DNA from: Bifidobacteriaceae bacterium
Lineage (GTDB): Bacteria > Actinomycetota > Actinomycetes > Actinomycetales > WQXJ01
Direction: 5' to 3'
Assembly (NCBI GenBank): GCA_031258055.1
Contig: JAIRNM010000436.1
Coordinates: 1-14,249, forward strand
Length of the DNA stretch: 14,249 nt
Positions 1 through 7,048 of this stretch are shown piece after piece (within the stretch, counting starts at the first letter, position 1; each line of letters begins with the position of its first letter). The notes under the pieces are model-generated. The model searched no databases, was not told the DNA's origin, and saw only the letters and a program-made list of their open reading frames with translations. The position numbers and the translations under genes are program-made.

Positions 1-1
1 C

Positions 2-2194
2 ACGATGGGTTACGGGCTGAATTCGTTCACCGACTTTGACGAACCGCTTGACATCTTGACTCATCTAATGGTCGGCTCCGAAGGAACTCTGGGGTTTATC
101 TCCAAGGTGGTGTTCGAAACCTTGCCGGTTGAGCCGCACACCGCCACGGCGCTTTTAGTGTTCGCACGCCTTGAGGACGCGACAGATTCTTTAGAAAGCT
201 TGATCGACGCGGGCGCCAAGACGTTGGAGCTGATGGACCCCGCGGCGATCGCCGCCGCACGCGCTGCCGTTGGAGTGGGCGGCGGCGCTGGAAACAGTCG
301 CGATCCGCTGGGGCAAGTGACCGCTCCGACCCAGACCGCGTTACTGGTTGAGTCCCGCGCCAGCGATCAGGACGAGTTGGTCGACCGAGCCGAAGCGCTG
401 CGAAGAACCTTGAGTGGATTGCGTCTCGCGTCACCAGTTGCGTTCGCCACCAGCTCAACCGAGCGGGATCGGCTGTGGATGGCCCGCAACGGGCTGTATA
501 CGGCCGTGGCGGGGGCGCGTCCGCGCGGCAGCACCGCTCTGCTCGAAGACATCGCCGTGCCGGTGGCCCGGTTGTCGCAGACCTGCGCCGGGCTGGCGGA
601 CCTGTTCGCCCAGCACGGATTCGCCGATTCGGTGATCTTTGGCCACGCCAAGGACGGCAACATCCACTTCATGCTGACCCTTGATTTGGATCAGGCCGAA
701 CAGCTTAACCGGCTGGAGGATTTCACTGAGAACATGGTCGATCTGGTCCTCGCCGAAGGCGGCACGCTGAAGGCCGAACATGGTACTGGGCGGGTCATGG
801 CGCCGTTTGTCCGCCACCAATTCGGCGATGAGTTATACGAGGTCCAGTGTCAAATCAAGCGCCTGTTCGATCCGGATGGAGTCCTCGCGCCGGGTGTACT
901 TATCAGCGACGATCAGCGCGGCCACATGGCGCACATCAAGACCATGCCGCGAGTCGACCGAGCCTTCGACGATTGCGTGGAGTGCGGCTATTGCGAGCCG
1001 AGTTGTCCCGCCTTGAATCTAACGCTGAGCCCGCGCGGAAGGATCGCCGCCCTCCGAACGATCGCCACCTTACCGCCGCGCAACAAGCGCGCAGCAGAAC
1101 GTTTGTTCGCCTACGATGGCGTTGACACCTGCGCCGCTGACTCACTTTGCGTGATCGCCTGTCCGGTCGGTATAGACACCGGCAAATTGATGAAAACTCA
1201 GCGGTCGCTTCGCCATAGTCCTGCTGTCCAGGCCGCTGGTGCACTGGTGGCCAGGCACTGGGGAGGGGCTGTGGAACTACTGCGGGCGGCCCTCGTGGCG
1301 GCATCGGCAATACCCGGGCCGGTTCTAGCGGCTATAACCAAGACCGCGCGGACAGTGTTGCCGAAAGACTGGATACCGCTGGCCGGGAACGACCTGCCGG
1401 GTCCCGGAACGCGCCGCCGTGGGGGAGTGGTGGGCGACCAAGCCGGACCAGTCTCCGGCGCCTACTTCCCGAGTTGTGTCAACTCCCTGTTCGCGCCAGC
1501 GCCAGGCGGCCCGGGGGTTGGCGCCGCTCTCGATCAACTTTGCCGCGCTGCGGGCATCGCTCTACTTGTACCGAAGCCCATCGGTTCGCTTTGCTGCGGC
1601 ACGGTTTGGGAGTCAAAAGGCCTAACTGCCGGGGCCAACGCGATGGCGAGGATGACCTTCGACGCTCTCTGGCAGGCGAGCGGCGGGGGAGCGCTGCCAG
1701 TGGTGTGCGATGCCGCCTCGTGCAGCCACGGCCTTCAAGCCCTGGCCGACCGCTTGGATGAGACTCGGGCCGAACGCGCCTCGCGGCTACGAGTTGTCGA
1801 CTCGGTGAGCTTCGTGCTGAACGAAGTCGTGCCGCGCCTACGGATAGACCGTGTACTCGGCGGGATCGCCGTCCATCCGACCTGTTCGACCGTCCAGCTT
1901 GGCGCCAAAGATGACCTAATCGCTCTGGCCGGACTGGTCGCTAAGACCGTCTTTGTGCCTCCCACCTGGGGCTGTTGTGCTTTCGCGGGGGACAGGGGGA
2001 TGCTCCACCCGGAGTTGACGAAAGCGGCGACTCGCCCCGAGGCCGAGGCGGTCTGGGCGGCTGAGGCCGAACCGGGCCGTTTCGATGCCTACGTCAGCGC
2101 CAACCGGACCTGTGAGTTGGGCATCAGTCGGGCGACCGGACGCATCTACCGTCACGTCTTGGAAGTCTTGGCCGCAAACAGCCACGCTCTGTGA
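2..2194 (+). CDS. FAD-linked D-lactate dehydrogenase-type oxidoreductase with C-terminal Fe-S/CCG domains (5' truncated by window edge)
   Basis: Likely oxidises a D-2-hydroxyacid, probably D-lactate, at the inner membrane face and passes electrons through iron-sulfur clusters to the quinone pool. Residues here are counted from the first Met in the window, which is internal: the reading frame is open from base 2, and MGYGLNSF plus VGSEGTLG match the end of an FAD-binding PCMH domain. About 200 N-terminal residues must therefore lie outside. In order: FAD-oxidase C-terminal domain (about 40-300) with GHAKDGNIHF (213-222) and EHGTGR (258-263); first [4Fe-4S] motif C324/C327/C330/C334; second cluster C376/C382/C386; first CCG domain (C491, C530-C531, C568, C573); second CCG domain (C627, C657-C658, C703). 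The architecture matches the Dld-II/YdiJ-like class of roughly 930-1000 residues, not the flavin-only Dld. Substrate is inferred; D-2-hydroxyglutarate or glycolate are alternatives. It converges on the next gene with no room for a separate terminator. Confidence 0.93.
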   Translation, partial: TMGYGLNSFTDFDEPLDILTHLMVGSEGTLGFISKVVFETLPVEPHTATALLVFARLEDATDSLESLIDAGAKTLELMDPAAIAAARAAVGVGGGAGNSRDPLGQVTAPTQTALLVESRASDQDELVDRAEALRRTLSGLRLASPVAFATSSTERDRLWMARNGLYTAVAGARPRGSTALLEDIAVPVARLSQTCAGLADLFAQHGFADSVIFGHAKDGNIHFMLTLDLDQAEQLNRLEDFTENMVDLVLAEGGTLKAEHGTGRVMAPFVRHQFGDELYEVQCQIKRLFDPDGVLAPGVLISDDQRGHMAHIKTMPRVDRAFDDCVECGYCEPSCPALNLTLSPRGRIAALRTIATLPPRNKRAAERLFAYDGVDTCAADSLCVIACPVGIDTGKLMKTQRSLRHSPAVQAAGALVARHWGGAVELLRAALVAASAIPGPVLAAITKTARTVLPKDWIPLAGNDLPGPGTRRRGGVVGDQAGPVSGAYFPSCVNSLFAPAPGGPGVGAALDQLCRAAGIALLVPKPIGSLCCGTVWESKGLTAGANAMARMTFDALWQASGGGALPVVCDAASCSHGLQALADRLDETRAERASRLRVVDSVSFVLNEVVPRLRIDRVLGGIAVHPTCSTVQLGAKDDLIALAGLVAKTVFVPPTWGCCAFAGDRGMLHPELTKAATRPEAEAVWAAEAEPGRFDAYVSANRTCELGISRATGRIYRHVLEVLAANSHAL

Positions 2195-2213
2195 ACGACG
2201 TCAGTAAACTGAG

Positions 2214-2849
2214 TCAGTAGCCGCGTGAGGAATCCGTCGCCTCCGAGCCAGCCCGCAAGGCGGCGATGAACTCCGTGTGCGTCATCGGCTTGGAGAACAT
2301 CGGGTAGTCGAACTTGATCGCGTTGGCGTGCTCTTCGGCGCTGGTGGCGGCGACGGTGTCGGTCAAGGTGATGACTTCGAAGCCGCGCTCATAGGCGCTT
2401 CGCATGGTCGATTCGACACAGCAGTTGGTCAAGAACCCAGCCAAGACGACTGTCTTGATGCCTTTGGATCGCAAGATGAAGTCAATGTTGGTCGAACCGA
2501 AGGCGTCCAAGCCCCGTTTGCCTTCCAGGACAATATCGCCTTCCTTCGGCTTGAGCACGTCGACGATTTCAGCGCCCCAGCCTCCCTTTACGAATGAACT
2601 CGACCCGACGACGCCAGCCAGGATCCCATAGGGATTGGCATTGATTTCGCCGTAGCCAGCCGCGAACGAGATCGGCGAATGAACTACCGTGCCGCCAGCT
2701 TCACGGACGGCGCTGGCCGTTTCGATGGCATTCGCCAGCATGTTCGTCTCGTCCATCACCGCCTCGACGGCGCTGTGCAGAGTGCCTCCCTCGGAAGTGA
2801 AGTCGTTCTGGAATTCGATCAGGACGAGTGCTGTGGTTTGGGATTTCAT
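2214..2849 (-). CDS. Isochorismatase-family cysteine hydrolase
   Basis: This is a 211-residue cytoplasmic alpha/beta hydrolase of the isochorismatase/nicotinamidase superfamily, which cleaves amides, carbamoyl groups or isochorismate through an Asp-Lys-Cys triad. The Lys is visible as K111 in EGKRGLDAF and the nucleophile as C144 in LTNCCVESTMR, followed by the typical AYERGF helix. The first triad position, normally Asp in an IVDxQNDF-type strand, is Glu (E12 in LIEFQNDF); I recall related proteins with this change, so it may mark a subfamily rather than inactivation. The ATG is preceded by AGGAAG five bases upstream (2855-2860), which fixes the start. It appears monocistronic, downstream of the MoxR cluster across a 69-base gap that holds a hairpin and an AT-rich palindrome. 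Substrate cannot be assigned. Confidence 0.92.
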   Translation of the reverse strand: MKSQTTALVLIEFQNDFTSEGGTLHSAVEAVMDETNMLANAIETASAVREAGGTVVHSPISFAAGYGEINANPYGILAGVVGSSSFVKGGWGAEIVDVLKPKEGDIVLEGKRGLDAFGSTNIDFILRSKGIKTVVLAGFLTNCCVESTMRSAYERGFEVITLTDTVAATSAEEHANAIKFDYPMFSKPMTHTEFIAALRAGSEATDSSRGY

Positions 2850-2854
2850 GGTTT

Positions 2855-2860
2855 CTTCCT
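2855..2860 (-). promoter_or_regulatory. Ribosome binding site of the isochorismatase-family gene
   Basis: On the minus strand this reads AGGAAG, five bases before the ATG at 2849. It is one of the clearer Shine-Dalgarno sites in the window and supports that start. Confidence 0.7.
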
Positions 2861-2876
2861 TTCAGTTTGAAACGCC

Positions 2877-2891
2877 GATAAGTTATCTTAT
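2877..2891. promoter_or_regulatory. AT-rich nested palindrome upstream of the isochorismatase-family gene (candidate operator / -10 region)
   Basis: GATAA-g-TTATC (2877-2887) overlaps ATAAG-ttat-CTTAT (2878-2891), two nested inverted repeats in an AT-rich patch within otherwise GC-rich DNA. On the minus strand the patch also contains TAAGAT, a possible -10 hexamer about 37 bases before the ATG. I found no convincing -35 at 17 bases. A small dimeric repressor site is an inference. Confidence 0.35.
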
Positions 2892-2900
2892 GTCCGAATT

Positions 2901-2914
2901 GCCCCGGATGGGGC
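2901..2914 (-). terminator. Short GC hairpin after the MoxR/VWA/TPR cluster
   Basis: GCCCC-ggat-GGGGC begins five bases after the TPR gene's TAA stop on the minus strand, and one further A-T pair extends it. No run of T follows, so it is a weak candidate for an intrinsic terminator, or simply a 3'-end stabilising hairpin for the five-gene transcript. Confidence 0.35.
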
Positions 2915-2918
2915 ATCA

Positions 2919-3701
2919 TTACCAGTTCGGGGTGTTCCAGGAGCCGGACTTCCCTCCTTGATCGAGTTGGTCCTGGCGTTCCCTCTGGGAGTCGCGGTTC
3001 TGGTCCTCGAGTCGCTCCAGCCGGTCACCGTTCGGGTCTGCGCTCGGCTCCGGCGCCGGGGTTTCTTCACCCTCGGAGCCAGGACCTTGGGTCTCAGCGT
3101 CGCCCGGGTCGTCTCCGGATTGCGCTTGGTCATCGCCTGAGCCCTCGCCTCCGCTGCCGCCCTGCTGTCCGGGTTCTTCTTCCTCGTCGGTACCAGACGG
3201 AAGGTCCGGTGGCTGCTCCTCCTCGGGTGGATTGAGTTTCTCCTCTAACCGTTGTTCCGCCTCGGCCGCGGTTTCGTCTTGGGCGGGACAATCACCGTCA
3301 CGCAAGGTGCTCAAGGCCGTTTGGTAGAACGATGCCGCCGTACCGGTGTGGCCCGCGGCGGCGGCGGTATCTCCCTGGCGCTCCTGGGCCAGTGACAAGT
3401 TGACACGGACCAGGCATTCCTTAGCGGGAGGGGTGAGTTCCAGCGCCTGCGCGAGCAACCCTTCCGCGCGCGAGTCATTGCCGGACGCGAGTACGGCTGT
3501 ACCCTGTCCGAACATGGGTTTCCAGCGCTCGAACGGCGTGATCGCGTTGGCCAAACCATAACGCTCATCAGCTAGCTCATAGTCACCCGCGCCGTATGCC
3601 TTGGCCGCGTCCTGGCCGACCCACCAGACCAGGGAGAACCACAGTGCGGCCAGGACAGACAACACAACCGCGAGCCAACGCAAGAAGTGGGGAATTGTCA
3701 T
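2919..3701 (-). CDS. TPR-like membrane protein with acidic low-complexity tail (BatC-like position)
   Basis: This is a 260-residue predicted membrane protein and the last gene of the MoxR cluster. A transmembrane helix or signal anchor spans about residues 9-28; a TPR-like helical region follows (about 32-135), with C96 and C138 placed where a disulfide could form outside the cell. Residues about 157-225 are a Glu/Asp/Gly/Pro-rich disordered stretch; a charged Arg/Glu/Asp/Gln segment (226-250) and the terminus SWNTPNW follow. The ATG at 3701 is chosen over one 24 bases upstream because it forms ATGA with the stop of the VWA gene, a typical coupling junction. The layout resembles the TPR protein of Bat operons, which is thought to organise VWA partners by protein-protein contacts. 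Exact role is unknown. Confidence 0.82.
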   Translation of the reverse strand: MTIPHFLRWLAVVLSVLAALWFSLVWWVGQDAAKAYGAGDYELADERYGLANAITPFERWKPMFGQGTAVLASGNDSRAEGLLAQALELTPPAKECLVRVNLSLAQERQGDTAAAAGHTGTAASFYQTALSTLRDGDCPAQDETAAEAEQRLEEKLNPPEEEQPPDLPSGTDEEEEPGQQGGSGGEGSGDDQAQSGDDPGDAETQGPGSEGEETPAPEPSADPNGDRLERLEDQNRDSQRERQDQLDQGGKSGSWNTPNW

Positions 3702-5698
3702 GGCGCCGCGCTCCAAGGTGTCCAAGGCTGCGCGCGGCGGGTGGCCTGACGGGCGGCACCCAAACGCGTGACCGCCAAGGCGTTCCGCGCCCGCGGCAGC
3801 GACCAGGCCAATTCCCAGATCAGCGTCCCGAACAAGGCGACCGCCGCCAAGAATCGCAACGGCCGCGAGCCGGAGGTAGCGTCATCGACCGTTCGCGGCG
3901 GCAGTTCTCCCTGCCAAAGAGCTTCACTAACCGGCGCCTGTGCCGTCCGGTGCAGGTAGTCCACACCCAACTCCGAAGCGATCATCTCCAGGGCGGTCTC
4001 ATCAATCTTCGAGATACCGGGCGAGCCGTCGGGCGCCAGAATGTATTCGGGCTCTGCCACCAACTCCCCCATGATGGTCTCCTGGTGGGCCAGCATCCGG
4101 CCTCCCTCCGCGGTCCCGTAACCCAGTACGGCGCCGCCGTCCACCAGGTCCGCCACCGGCTCGAATGACTTCACCGAGCCCTCCCTGGTCTGTTCGCCGT
4201 CACCCAGGTAATAGACCAATCGGGCCCGCTCGGGGTGTTCTTCCGCCTGCCGAGTCAACAGTTCCTCCAGGAGGTCCAAACCAGAATCGATCGATGAGCC
4301 ACTCGCCCACCAATACGGCACCGGCGTCAACGTATCAGCCGCTGCCAAAGCCGCTCCCGGATCAGTCGAAAACGGCATTATCAGACGGGCTGATGAGTCG
4401 AAAGCCACGATCGCGATGTGCGCGCCGACGTGCTCGGCGGCGATGGCGCCAATGTCTGCCCGGATCGCGTCGAGACGCGGCGACGAGCCGTCCCAGTCCT
4501 CGGCGGCGATTGAAGGCGAAGTGTCTACGAGGACGATGACGTCGGCATCGACCGCCTGCTGGGTCACCTTTTCGACGCCTAGATTGGGATTCCACAACAT
4601 CAGGCCCAGCAGCAGGACCATGCTCCCCCGCCTGATCCAGACCACACGTCTCCCCCGCCAGCCGCCCCATATGAAGAGCCCAACTAAGCCGGAGGCGACG
4701 ACCGCAATAGCCTCGGCGGGACGGTCGCGGATGACTCGCCGAGGTGGCCCTTCGATCTCGCCCGCCTCTCCCGACAGGATCGATTCCACAATCTCGCTGG
4801 CCGAGCCGTAGTCATCGGTCTGGAAGAAGTCGCCCCCGACCAGCTCAATCTCCTCGCGCAGCTCAGCCACTGAGGCCCGGAAATACTCTTCCTCGTCGGC
4901 GTACACTCCAAAAGCGGAGAAACTTGGGCTAATCGCGTACAGATGTACGTCAGCTTCGGCAGCCATCGCGGTCGCCTCCCAGAGTTCAAAGATGGGGCTG
5001 CCCTCGACCACATTGTCAGTCGCCAGAATGACAGAACGGGGCCGGTTCATCTGCGATTGATCGAACAGCTGTAGGCACGAAACAAGGCCGTCGCCCGGTA
5101 GGGATGACCCCTCCCCCAGCAGCGTGCCGGAGGTGTCCGGCCACGAATCAGACGGCCCGTCAAGCCAGCCGTCGAATGTCAGCGAGTTCGCCACCGCTTG
5201 GAACTGCTTCTCGATCGGGGCGAGCGTTTCATCGACGTAGGTGTAGTCATCGGTCAGCGGAAACAGCGTCACCGAAGAGGAGTTAAACCAACTCATCGCC
5301 ACCCGCTCGCCCTCGAAACTCCCGACGATCTCCCTGAACTGGGCGATTACCTCGGAATCGACCGGATACATCGAAGCGGAGACATCAAGGCAGAAAACCA
5401 CATCGCGGGTCCGTTGCTGGAGCGAAACAACTTGCGAATCAGCCGGACGAGCGGCCAAAGCCACTGATCCGACCGCCGCGATCAAGGCGAAGGTAACGCC
5501 GAGAACGCAACCGATCCAATGCTGGCGGGCAACGGAGAAGAAAGCCGGCAGGTCAGCGATCGGCGCGGTGTTCGCCAGCCTTGTCCCAGCTAGTGGCCGT
5601 CGCCGCGACCGCCTCTCGCGCCGCGCCTTGAGCCCAAGCAACACTGCGGCTCCGACCAGCGGCAGGATCAGCAACAGCCAAGGATAGATGAAGTTCAA
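3698..5698 (-). CDS. Membrane protein with two von Willebrand factor A domains (BatA/BatB-like fusion)
   Basis: This is a 666-residue protein carrying two complete VWA domains. Order: membrane helices at about 4-22 and 62-84; VWA-1 (about 99-310) with MIDAS DVSAS (D105, S107, S109) and the later Asp in ATDN (D228); a double membrane segment (about 328-370); VWA-2 (about 386-585) with MIDAS DTSPS (D392, S394, S396) and D500 in LGDGE; a final helix (about 613-633). In related clusters these are usually two adjacent genes; here one continuous frame joins them through the central membrane pair. VWA domains bind divalent metal and mediate protein contacts, so this is probably the scaffold or substrate-binding part of the MoxR-associated assembly. 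The start is TTG, overlapping the upstream stop as TTGA; the first residues are NFIYPWLLL, typical of BatA-like proteins. Function beyond domain level is inferred. Confidence 0.88.
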   Translation of the reverse strand: MNFIYPWLLLILPLVGAAVLLGLKARRERRSRRRPLAGTRLANTAPIADLPAFFSVARQHWIGCVLGVTFALIAAVGSVALAARPADSQVVSLQQRTRDVVFCLDVSASMYPVDSEVIAQFREIVGSFEGERVAMSWFNSSSVTLFPLTDDYTYVDETLAPIEKQFQAVANSLTFDGWLDGPSDSWPDTSGTLLGEGSSLPGDGLVSCLQLFDQSQMNRPRSVILATDNVVEGSPIFELWEATAMAAEADVHLYAISPSFSAFGVYADEEEYFRASVAELREEIELVGGDFFQTDDYGSASEIVESILSGEAGEIEGPPRRVIRDRPAEAIAVVASGLVGLFIWGGWRGRRVVWIRRGSMVLLLGLMLWNPNLGVEKVTQQAVDADVIVLVDTSPSIAAEDWDGSSPRLDAIRADIGAIAAEHVGAHIAIVAFDSSARLIMPFSTDPGAALAAADTLTPVPYWWASGSSIDSGLDLLEELLTRQAEEHPERARLVYYLGDGEQTREGSVKSFEPVADLVDGGAVLGYGTAEGGRMLAHQETIMGELVAEPEYILAPDGSPGISKIDETALEMIASELGVDYLHRTAQAPVSEALWQGELPPRTVDDATSGSRPLRFLAAVALFGTLIWELAWSLPRARNALAVTRLGAARQATRRAQPWTPWSAAP

Positions 5699-6168
5699 GG
5701 CGCCACCACCCGGCGAGCACGGTTGGCCAAAGCGCTGATGTCGCCCTCCCCCTTGACCCCGAATTCGACTGGGTAAGCGGCCTCAATCAAAGCCGTCAAG
5801 TCTGGCCGGTCACCCTTTAGCCGCAACTCCAACAACGTCAAGACAGAAGCCTCTGAGCCCGTGAACTGGCGCACTGTGGAGGCGATCTGGTGGGCGGCGG
5901 TCCGGTCCGTCACTTCGCCCGCCCGCCAGCGGCGCTCAATCAGGTCGACCTGTTTGAGTGCGTCCGCCGGTTCGGCGCTCGCGGGCCGGGTTGAATCGTC
6001 CCGCTTGGACCGGTCGGCCCGCCTTCGCCGCAGCTTGCGCCACAACTTGCGCAACAGTGGCGGCAGCACGATCAAGGCCAGCGCTAGAGCCAACAGCAGC
6101 GCCGCCGCGCCCAACCACCAGCCGGAAAACGGCTCCGGCGCCAGCGGATCAACCTCAACGCCCGGCAT
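5695..6168 (-). CDS. Small single-pass membrane protein of the MoxR/VWA cluster (DUF4381-like position)
   Basis: This 157-residue protein has a hydrophobic helix at about 17-38, followed by a strongly basic stretch (about 40-56, KLWRKLRRRR), which predicts a cytoplasmic C-terminus. The soluble part is helical and contains a conserved-looking IEAAYPVEFG segment (128-137). Size, topology and position between the DUF58 and VWA genes match the small DUF4381-type proteins of such clusters, but I do not recognise the family by strong motif. Its ATG lies 14 bases inside the DUF58 gene's end, and its TGA overlaps the TTG start of the VWA gene, so it should be co-translated with both. Function is unknown. 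Confidence 0.8.
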   Translation of the reverse strand: MPGVEVDPLAPEPFSGWWLGAAALLLALALALIVLPPLLRKLWRKLRRRRADRSKRDDSTRPASAEPADALKQVDLIERRWRAGEVTDRTAAHQIASTVRQFTGSEASVLTLLELRLKGDRPDLTALIEAAYPVEFGVKGEGDISALANRARRVVAP

Positions 6169-7048
6169 GACGATGCCTTTCGAGGACCCCGATCAGTGTC
6201 TCAACGAGGTCATCCTGCCCGGTCACACGCCCGTGGGCAATCCCCCGCGTCGCCAGTGCCCGCTCAATCACCTGGGCGCGCACGGAGGTCAGAGCCGCCG
6301 CCTGCTCCACCAAACGCTTGTCCAGGCGAACCGAGTCCGGCAACCGCAGCCCCGTTTCGACGTCGAACGGTTCGCTCGCCGCCGCGGCACTCGGCGACAT
6401 GTCAGCGATCCGCACCACCATGATCTGGTGGCGGGCGTGCAACAACGCCAGCGAACGTTCGCCGTCTGGTCCCAGGTCGGCATCGTCCGTCACCAAGATA
6501 ACGATGCCGTGTGGCAGCTTGGCCCGAACCGCCAGGTCGAGCACGGCCGGGAGGTCGGAAGGCGGCCCGAGCGGGTCGACGGTAGTGTCCGACAGCCGCC
6601 GCAAGACGAACTCAATGTGCTTGCGTGAGCCGTGGGGCGGGATTGACTCGAGCCCACCGGCGTCCCCGAAGACCGCTCCCACCACATCGCGGTGTCTAAT
6701 CGCCAAGTGTGCGAACACCCCCGCCACGTCAAGGGCGAGCTCCAGTTTGCTGGTGCCGTCCGGCGCCACCGCCGTCATTGAGCGGCCGGTGCCGACCAGC
6801 AGCAGCAGGTAGTTCCTGTGTTCTGGCAAGTAACGGCGCACGAGCGGCTTACCGGCGCGGGCGGTCGCCTTCCAGTCGATATCCGAGACGGGGTCTCCCG
6901 GCACGTATTCCCGTAGATCCTCGAATTCGGTGCCGCGTCCCCGGAAGACTGAGGTGTAGTCGCCGTCCAGGACCGACCGCGCCCGGCGGTGCGAATGCAC
7001 CTCCAAGAGTGCCTGGATGGCCTCAAGGCGGCCGGGTCGCGCCGTCAT
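6155..7048 (-). CDS. DUF58 family protein with VWA-like fold
   Basis: This 297-residue, probably soluble protein carries the DUF58 signature: GRGTEFEDLREYVPGDP around 37-53, then DIDWKATAR (56-64) and the following PLVRRYLPE. The remainder is a VWA-like alpha/beta region (about 80-250). The expected metal-site loop DxSxS or DTGRSM reads VGTGRSM (85-91), so the first metal-ligand Asp is Gly. DUF58 proteins sit next to MoxR ATPases across bacteria and are regarded as partners or clients of the ATPase; the activity is not known. The ATG forms ATGA with the moxR stop and the end overlaps the next gene by 14 bases. Family assignment is firm; the role is inferred from neighbours. Confidence 0.92.
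   Translation of the reverse strand: MTARPGRLEAIQALLEVHSHRRARSVLDGDYTSVFRGRGTEFEDLREYVPGDPVSDIDWKATARAGKPLVRRYLPEHRNYLLLLVGTGRSMTAVAPDGTSKLELALDVAGVFAHLAIRHRDVVGAVFGDAGGLESIPPHGSRKHIEFVLRRLSDTTVDPLGPPSDLPAVLDLAVRAKLPHGIVILVTDDADLGPDGERSLALLHARHQIMVVRIADMSPSAAAASEPFDVETGLRLPDSVRLDKRLVEQAAALTSVRAQVIERALATRGIAHGRVTGQDDLVETLIGVLERHRHAGR

Noticed and set aside
3702..3725. Alternative start of the TPR protein 24 bases upstream
   Set aside because: It would overlap the VWA gene by 28 bases and lacks the ATGA junction seen at 3698-3701, which matches the other junctions of the cluster.
3596..4168. 190-codon plus-strand open frame
   Set aside because: It is antisense to the VWA and TPR genes; the Arg/Pro/Gln-rich translation is a frame shadow.
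4580..4800. A missed stop/start splitting the two VWA domains
   Set aside because: The frame runs through without a stop, and the junction encodes ordinary membrane helices; no frameshift signature is visible, though read-level data would be needed to exclude an assembly error.
5861..6628. 255-codon plus-strand open frame
   Set aside because: It is opposite the small TM protein and DUF58 genes, which have clear family motifs and coupled starts. Its translation shows no domain and has shadow-like composition.
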